This document shows positions 58,726 through 64,000 of a stretch of DNA of 64,000 nt, one piece after another. Within the stretch, counting starts at the first letter, position 1. Every line of letters begins with the position of its first letter. The position numbers and the translations under genes were made by a program. The notes under the pieces are model-generated. The model worked only from the letters and a program-made list of their open reading frames with translations. It was not told the DNA's origin and made no database searches. Source of the DNA: Populus alba (taxonomy: Eukaryota > Streptophyta > Magnoliopsida > Malpighiales > Salicaceae); the NCBI RefSeq assembly GCF_005239225.2, contig NC_133287.1:11017493-11081492 (forward strand), in the 5' to 3' direction.

Positions 58726-59620
58726 TTCCCCTACTCATGTCGTGCCTCTACAGAACTTGTTCTCTTCCTTTGTTCTACACTCTTCTCCTGCTGTTGTTGG
58801 CCGAAATCTTGCCATCATGGATGTTTCAAATTTGCAGACTTCCTCTGTTGTTACTATCGTCCATCTTGGTTCCATAGATGCTATTGTTCCACTCTCTAAT
58901 ACTCATCAAGTTATTTCTCTTAATATTACAAACACAAATTACCTATATTGGCAAATGAAGATGAAGTCATATCTCCTTGTACAAGGTGTTTCCAACTTTG
59001 TTAATGACTCCTTCTCGTGTCCTTCTCCTCATTTAGTTGTTGCTAATGGAATTTCTCTTTAGATTAATCATTCTTTTCTTCATTAGAAACAATAAGACCA
59101 ACTTATTCTAAGTGCACTGCTTTCTTCTCTTTCAATGGATGTTCACTATCTTATTGTTGATTGCCAAACCTCGCACTCTATTTGGCATACTCTCGAGCAA
59201 GTTCTTGCTTATTTGTCTAATTCTCGTATTATGCAACTTCATAGTTTCTTTCAAGATCTTCAACAAGGTGATGATTTGGTCACTATATTTTTGTATAAAG
59301 AAAAGGTATTATTTAATGAATTAGTTGTTGTTGGCCAACCAGTTTCGCTAGAGGACTTTAATTTGTATGTGTTTCGTGGTCTTCAGGTTGAGTTCAAAAA
59401 CTTGGCAACAAGCCTTGTGACCAAGGTAGAAACTCTCCCGTATGAAAATCTTAATAGTTATCTCCTAACTCTCTTGAGTTTCTTCAGTAGACCTCCCTTC
59501 AATCCATGAATGTTGCTACTGCCAATGCTCCTTTACTGCCCAAGCCAAACAAACTCCCTTTAGCTCTTGTTGCCCAACGTTAGTCTTTTGGTTCTTTTGG
59601 TAAAGGTAGATGACATTTTC
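58726..59620 (+). pseudogene. Outer copia gag, C-terminal part
   Basis: Words NTNYLYWQMKMKSYLLVQG, then SIWHTLEQVLAYLSNSRIMQL, SFFQDLQQGDDLVTIF, QPVSLEDFNLYVFRGL are the UBN2-type copia gag. Stops lie at 59060 and 59085-59095. No zinc knuckle or pol follows. Confidence 0.8.
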
Positions 59621-59640
59621 ATGGAGGGTTGTGTTCAAAT

Positions 59641-60680
59641 TCTGGTAACGACAGAATAAAATCTAAAAAGAACAAAAAAATCTAATTAAAACAACAAAAA
59701 TATTTTGAGAACTAAACCTAAAGGAGCTATAACTTGAAGATCAATACAAAACAAAAACTTAAGGGACCAGTAAATTTTTTTTTAGAGCTACAAGTTTATG
59801 AATAGAAAATTGTGAGAGGATGAACATGATGGCCACATTAAAAGACCGTCCTATTTTTGTTTTGAAGACTAAATAAAAAAGAACTGTGGCTTGAAGATTA
59901 ATAATAATAAAAAAAAACTTAAAGGACTAAGAAGGAAATTTATCAGAGGCACAATGCTGACGAATTGAAATCTATGAGAGGATTGTAACCTAAAGATTAA
60001 TAGTTGTTGGTACAATCAATTAAACAAGATTCCATAAATTGCACGATTGTAACTTCATTTTGGAAGAGATCATGAATGTTGGATTAATTTGATTGTAATG
60101 TTTGCTTTTTCAAGACGTCAAGCTAAGAGATACAATATGTTTTATAGAGTACCAGCTGACGTGATGTGTTCAAGACTGCCTAAATGTATGGCTTCTTACA
60201 GGAAACGGAGGGTCGATTTTGAAATGGATCTAACCTTTTATCAATATTGACAAGCTCTTTTTTGTCGTTTCTCCCTTACACGAAGAAATTCAAGCATGAG
60301 CAATGGTGGAGTTCTTTTCTGGCCTTTCTTGTTCCTTAATTATATGGCTAGAGAGTATCACGATCGACATGGAAAATCACGTCAAGTATTTCAACAATAT
60401 TTACTGCACAAGTAATTGAAATAGCCAAGTACACATGGATGGTAGGAACACACAATTAAGAAGAATAAATGGATGGATTTGTACTCAAACCTAATTCTCA
60501 ATCTAATTAACTCCCTCTGAGGTTTGTTTTCGAGTAGTGTTGCATGCAATTCTTGTAGCTCAATCTAATTAAGAAGCATTTTTTTTTGGTTCGTCGAAGC
60601 TGAGGCTGTTTTCTTCCAGATCTGGCTTTTCTGAGGTGCTCTAGTTTAGAGGTCTATGAGATTTGTCACGCTATAAGCTT
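59641..60680. other. Gene-free DNA right of the copia nest
   Basis: The first 350 bp are A-rich with recurring AAGGGACCA / AAAGGACTA words; the rest is unremarkable. No exon or RNA gene is supported. Confidence 0.45.
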
Positions 60681-60979
60681 TGTATTGGTTTATTAAAAAA
60701 ATAATATAAATTATATTTTAAAATTTTATTTAATAGTTTAAGTATGAAATGGTTCTTTGACATGGTATTAGAGTTTTGATGATTAAGTAGTCAGAGTTTG
60801 AATCTCACCATCTTTATTTATTTAATAAAAAAAATTAAACACAAGATAATATGAGTTTGTATAAATTTTAATTTAAATTATTTTTATTTGAGGGATGTAT
60901 TAAAAAAATAATATAAATTAATATTAAAATTTTATCTAACAATTTAAATTATTAAATTAAAATAATTCTTTAATTTACA
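60681..60979 (+). mobile_element. TRIM (small LTR retroelement without coding)
   Basis: Direct terminal repeats of about 82-84 bp: 60681-60762 (TGTATTGGTTTATTAAAAAA ... TTTGACA) and 60896-60979 (TGTATTAAAAAAATAATATA ... AATTTACA). A primer site TGGTATTAGAG follows at 60763 and a short purine tract (GAGGGA) precedes the right repeat. The internal region of about 130 bp has GTTTGAATCTCACCATC, common in such elements. There is no clear target duplication. Confidence 0.75.
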
Positions 60980-61129
60980 GAGACAGTGTAGGCTTCGACT
61001 TTTTTGTGGTTTCACTTTTGTCTATCTTCATTTAATTTGAGTTTAGGTATGGACCGGCACGGTATTAATTTTCTATGATTTTTTAAATGAATATGTACGT
61101 GTACTGGTATTATCAGACCCGAATATAGA

Positions 61130-61260
61130 GAAAGTTAGAAATTATATTGATATCTAATATAAAAAAATAATTTTTTAAAAATAAAAAAATATATATTATT
61201 TTAATATATTTCTAAATAAAAATAATTTCAAAAAACAACCACTATAATAATTTTACACAC
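61130..61260. repeat. AT-rich MITE-like repeat
   Basis: AATAAAAAAATATATATTATTTTAATATATTTCTAAATAAAA-type composition matches the repeats at 14440-14610 and 48463-48640. It is non-coding. Confidence 0.35.
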
Positions 61261-61511
61261 CCTACAAAATAAAAAAAGTAAGGGACAAGCAGCTTTAGCG
61301 AGATGTTTGATCAAGGCATACCCTCAACAAGAAAAGAACCATTGCCCAGTTTGCCTCTGACTGGAAACAGGGATTCAAGTTTGACAATTAGTTGAATATT
61401 TCTAGCAAAATGTGGTAAAAGCTTCCAATAAATTAGCTTATGCTGATGCACTTCATACGAATCAACAAGGTAAAATAATATAGCTTTTCTAGTCTACACT
61501 GCACATGAAAC

Positions 61512-61850
61512 ATATATCGGTAGAGATCATTATTTTAGTTTGGATTGGTTTGTATTAAAAAAAAAATTAAACTAAATTTTTTTTTAAAAAAAATAAAACC
61601 GGTTTAAACCAACTAGTTTCGGTTCGTTCGGTTTGGTTTTTTAAAACTAAAAACCGGTTCAAACGGTTTAGCTTGGTTTTTTCGGTTTAGCTCGGTTTTT
61701 TCAGTTTGGCTCGGATTTTTCCGGTTTGGCTCGGTTTTCCAGTTTGGCTCGGTTTTTTTTTCCGGTTTTTTCTGTTTCAGGCTTACAAAATCAAAACCGA
61801 ACCGGTCGGCTTTTTAAAAATTTTAATTAGTTTAATCGGGCTTTTTTTAC
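61512..61850. repeat. CGGTT-rich repeat
   Basis: It starts GTAGAGATCATTATTTT and continues with many GGTTTGGCTCGGTTTTTTC-type units, as in 22245-22572 and 5668-6530. Confidence 0.55.
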
Positions 61851-61929
61851 GATTTGGTATTTTTAATTTTTTTTAATTTTCTTAATTTAATCGATCTTTT
61901 AATTTTTTTTAATTATATATATATATATT

Positions 61930-63480
61930 TAAAGAACTCTAAAACGCGTGGGGAAATCACTGTAGCAGCTGTATTTTTTTTTTTTACATCTTTTTTTCCT
62001 CTAGCAGTTTTTTTAACTGTAGCTCTTTTTTTTTTTTTTTTTTTTTGCTTTTGTTTCTTTTTTTTTGTTGGTTACATGTTTTTTTTTTTTTTTTTTACCC
62101 AAAATTGACTTCTTTGTCTTTGTTTTTTTCTTTTTTAAAATTGTTTTTTTCAAAATTATCTTTACTAATTTTTTTAAATATTAAGCTGGTTAAAAAATTT
62201 AACTATATAAGTTTTTTTCTTTAAAACATTGTGGATTGCTATAATATTCTCATACATTGGTTTTTTTTCTTTTTATGATTTTTTTTTCAACATGATCCTT
62301 GTAGATTTTTTATATATATTAAGTTGGTTGAGAATTTAGCTTTTGTAGTTTTTTTTTAAATAATATGGATTGCTACAGTGTCTCCCTATATAGTTTTTGT
62401 TTTGCTGTAGTGTTTCCCTATATATTTTTTTAAAAAATTATATTTATCGAATTTATTTTTCAATATTGAGCTGAATGATAATCTAGCTTTAGCTTTCCCC
62501 ACATGTTTTTTTATTTTTTTATTTGCTTTTCTTTTTTTTCAAATTGTTAATTTTTGCATTTTTTTTCAGAATTTTTTTGTTGATTTTATTTTTTTACTAT
62601 TGAACTGGTTGAAATTATAGTTTTTTTGTTTATTTCTTTAAAACACTGTAACTTTCCCAACGTGTTTTTTTTTTTCGTTTTTTTTTTCTTTTTTTTACAT
62701 GTTTTTTTTTTTCATTTATTTTACCCAAAATTGATTTTTAAAAAAAAAATAGTCTTTGTCGTTTTTTTTTATATTGATCTGGTTTGAAACTTAGCTTTGT
62801 AGCTTTTTTCAAAGAAAAAAAACACTATGGATTACTACAATATTAGCTTTTTTTTTTCTTTTTAATTTTTTTTATGAATTTTTTTTTGATTTGGTTTGTT
62901 AATGTTAAAATTTTTTTTATTTAGTTATCAGATTTTCATGATACGGATCTCGGGTTTGATGGGTTGACTTGATTTGACGAGTTATTTTTTTCATTTAGTT
63001 TAGTTTGTTTAAAGTTAATTTTCTTTCTATTTAATTATCAGACTTTTATACTTTCATGATACATATCCTGGGCTTGACAATCCAAGGTTTTAACGGCATA
63101 ACCTGGTTTAAAGGGTTAACCCAATTAATTCATTTTCTTTTTCTTCATTAGTTTTTTTCCTTCCTGTTAATTTTTTTTTCTTTGTTTTTTTTAATTAGTC
63201 TATTTAATTATCACACTTTTATGACACGACCCTTATAGTCAGACCACATCAATCTTCTTAAGTCCAGTGTTGCAATCAGGTTTCACTTAAACTTGGGTCA
63301 TGCAAGTTTAATTTTATTATTAATATTATAAATATTACTTCTAGGTCAGACGTTGTAGCCAAACACAAAATTCTTTGTGTATGGCCTTGCAAAAAAACTC
63401 AAGATTTTTAAATTTTTGTTTTTTTAAAAATATTTTTATACAAAAAAAATGACCCGCGGCATCGCGGGGTACAAGGCTAG
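61930..63480 (+). mobile_element. Helitron-like element (3' terminus clear, 5' end unsure)
   Basis: The 3' end has the Helitron signature: a GC-rich hairpin CCCGCG-GCAT-CGCGGG at 63453-63468, then GTACAAGG and CTAG at 63477-63480, followed by T. The interior is T-rich with ATGATACGGATCTCGGGTTTG-type words and no helicase, so it would be non-autonomous. The 5' end (TC after A) could not be fixed; 61930 is a guess at the start of the T-rich block. Confidence 0.45.
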
Positions 63481-64000
63481 TATATATATATAGACGGCGA
63501 CCAGTCAAGCACGCGTGAACTCGACTTTGCCTCCAGTACTGCCTTCGTCAACGAGAAGCAGTAACTCTTACCCACTACTGCTGACTAAGATTGGATGATT
63601 TTTATTTTATTATTATTTTTCCTTCATGATATCATTTTGAAAAACAAGCGAGCATAATTGAGTTATTTATATAATATAAATAACTAAAACAATAATCCAA
63701 CAGTTTAAAATTTAATTATAAATAGAATGTTGTGTGATATGGTAATCAATTTCTAACTTTTTTTTTTTAATTTTACACTAATTAATATTTGTTTTTACTT
63801 AAAAGGATATAAAATAAAAGGGTTGAATAAAGTTTTCTTTAGTGTTGTAAGTGTTAACTACAACTATTTAAAATGTGGTATATTTTAATTTAAGTTTTCA
63901 ACTATGTTGTTTTTTCAAAAAACAAAAATCTTACTTTGCTACTTTTGAAAAAGAAAAAAAAAAAAAAAAACACTCCTAGTTTGTTGGGTTTGGTCTAAAC
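63481..64000. other. AT-rich sequence to the window end
   Basis: A short less AT-rich patch (63490-63590) contains ACGGCGACCAGTCAAGC-type sequence, then AT-rich DNA with A-runs. No coding exon is seen. Confidence 0.4.

Larger units (their letters stand above)
53893..59640 (+). mobile_element. Outer Ty1/copia element, truncated, split by a nested copia element
   Basis: A primer site TGGTATCAGAGC lies at 53896-53907 after a TTTTCA LTR-type end. A gag start (MDSSSQPPVQTSSP) follows at about 53943, interrupted at 54031 by the inner element, and gag resumes at 58726. It stops at about 59620-59640 with no pol or 3' LTR. The 5' LTR limits are not visible. Confidence 0.65.

Noticed and set aside
1..64000. 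CRISPR array, tRNA or rRNA genes
   Set aside because: No spaced direct repeats of CRISPR type, no tRNA A/B boxes in a cloverleaf context and no rRNA sequence were recognised; primer-site matches to tRNA-Met belong to retroelements and the pararetrovirus.

Overview
This is nuclear DNA from a flowering plant. Genes have GT-AG introns, there are TATA boxes and AATAAA signals, the base composition is very AT-rich, and Ty1/copia, Ty3/gypsy, TRIM, Helitron-like and MITE-like repeats are dense. The gene set and the AT-rich dispersed repeat families fit a woody eudicot; Salicaceae (poplar or willow) is my best guess, but this is inference from repeat style, not proof. I saw no rRNA or tRNA gene, CRISPR array or bacterial-type operon.

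Genes. (1) 1-2318 (+) is the 3' part of a COBRA/COBL1-type gene and 2838-4611 (-) is a complete COBL4-type gene; the two are convergent, tail to tail, with matching exon structure. (2) 8481-8915 (+) is a complete three-exon B12D-family gene (86 aa) with a TATA box. (3) A GPI-PLC-like 'PI-PLC X domain' gene on the + strand is spread over tens of kilobases: exons 1-2 at 13910-14226 and exons 3-7 at 34404-35711. Its last exon was probably displaced to about 48.13 kb. The reading frame stays open through all seven recognised exons although intron 2 is about 20 kb.

Repeats. Intron 2 of the PLC gene (14227-34403) holds a decayed Ty3/gypsy element (about 17154-22245), a CGGTT-rich repeat, and two head-to-head copies of an endogenous pararetrovirus (Caulimoviridae): left copy 22573-27305 on the - strand and right copy 27306-34125 on the + strand. 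A third small reverse-transcriptase fragment lies at 34129-34316 (-). Both main copies are broken by stops and deletions. Behind PLC exon 7 lies a second Ty3/gypsy element (35983 to about 48125), whose 3' LTR contains a 1.8-kb solo LTR (44435-46269, target duplication AGTAT). Further right are T-rich dispersed repeats (49.1-50.8 kb), a copia element (54032-58720, target duplication GAGGT) nested inside an older copia element, a TRIM (60681-60979), another CGGTT-rich repeat and a Helitron-like 3' end at 63480.

Most interesting point. The pararetrovirus copies form an inverted repeat with arms of about 4.7-4.9 kb and a loop of about 1.8 kb inside an intron of a gene whose coding frame looks intact. 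If the gene is transcribed, the pre-mRNA would carry a long viral hairpin, a plausible source of small RNAs against related viruses. This is a hypothesis that small-RNA data could test.
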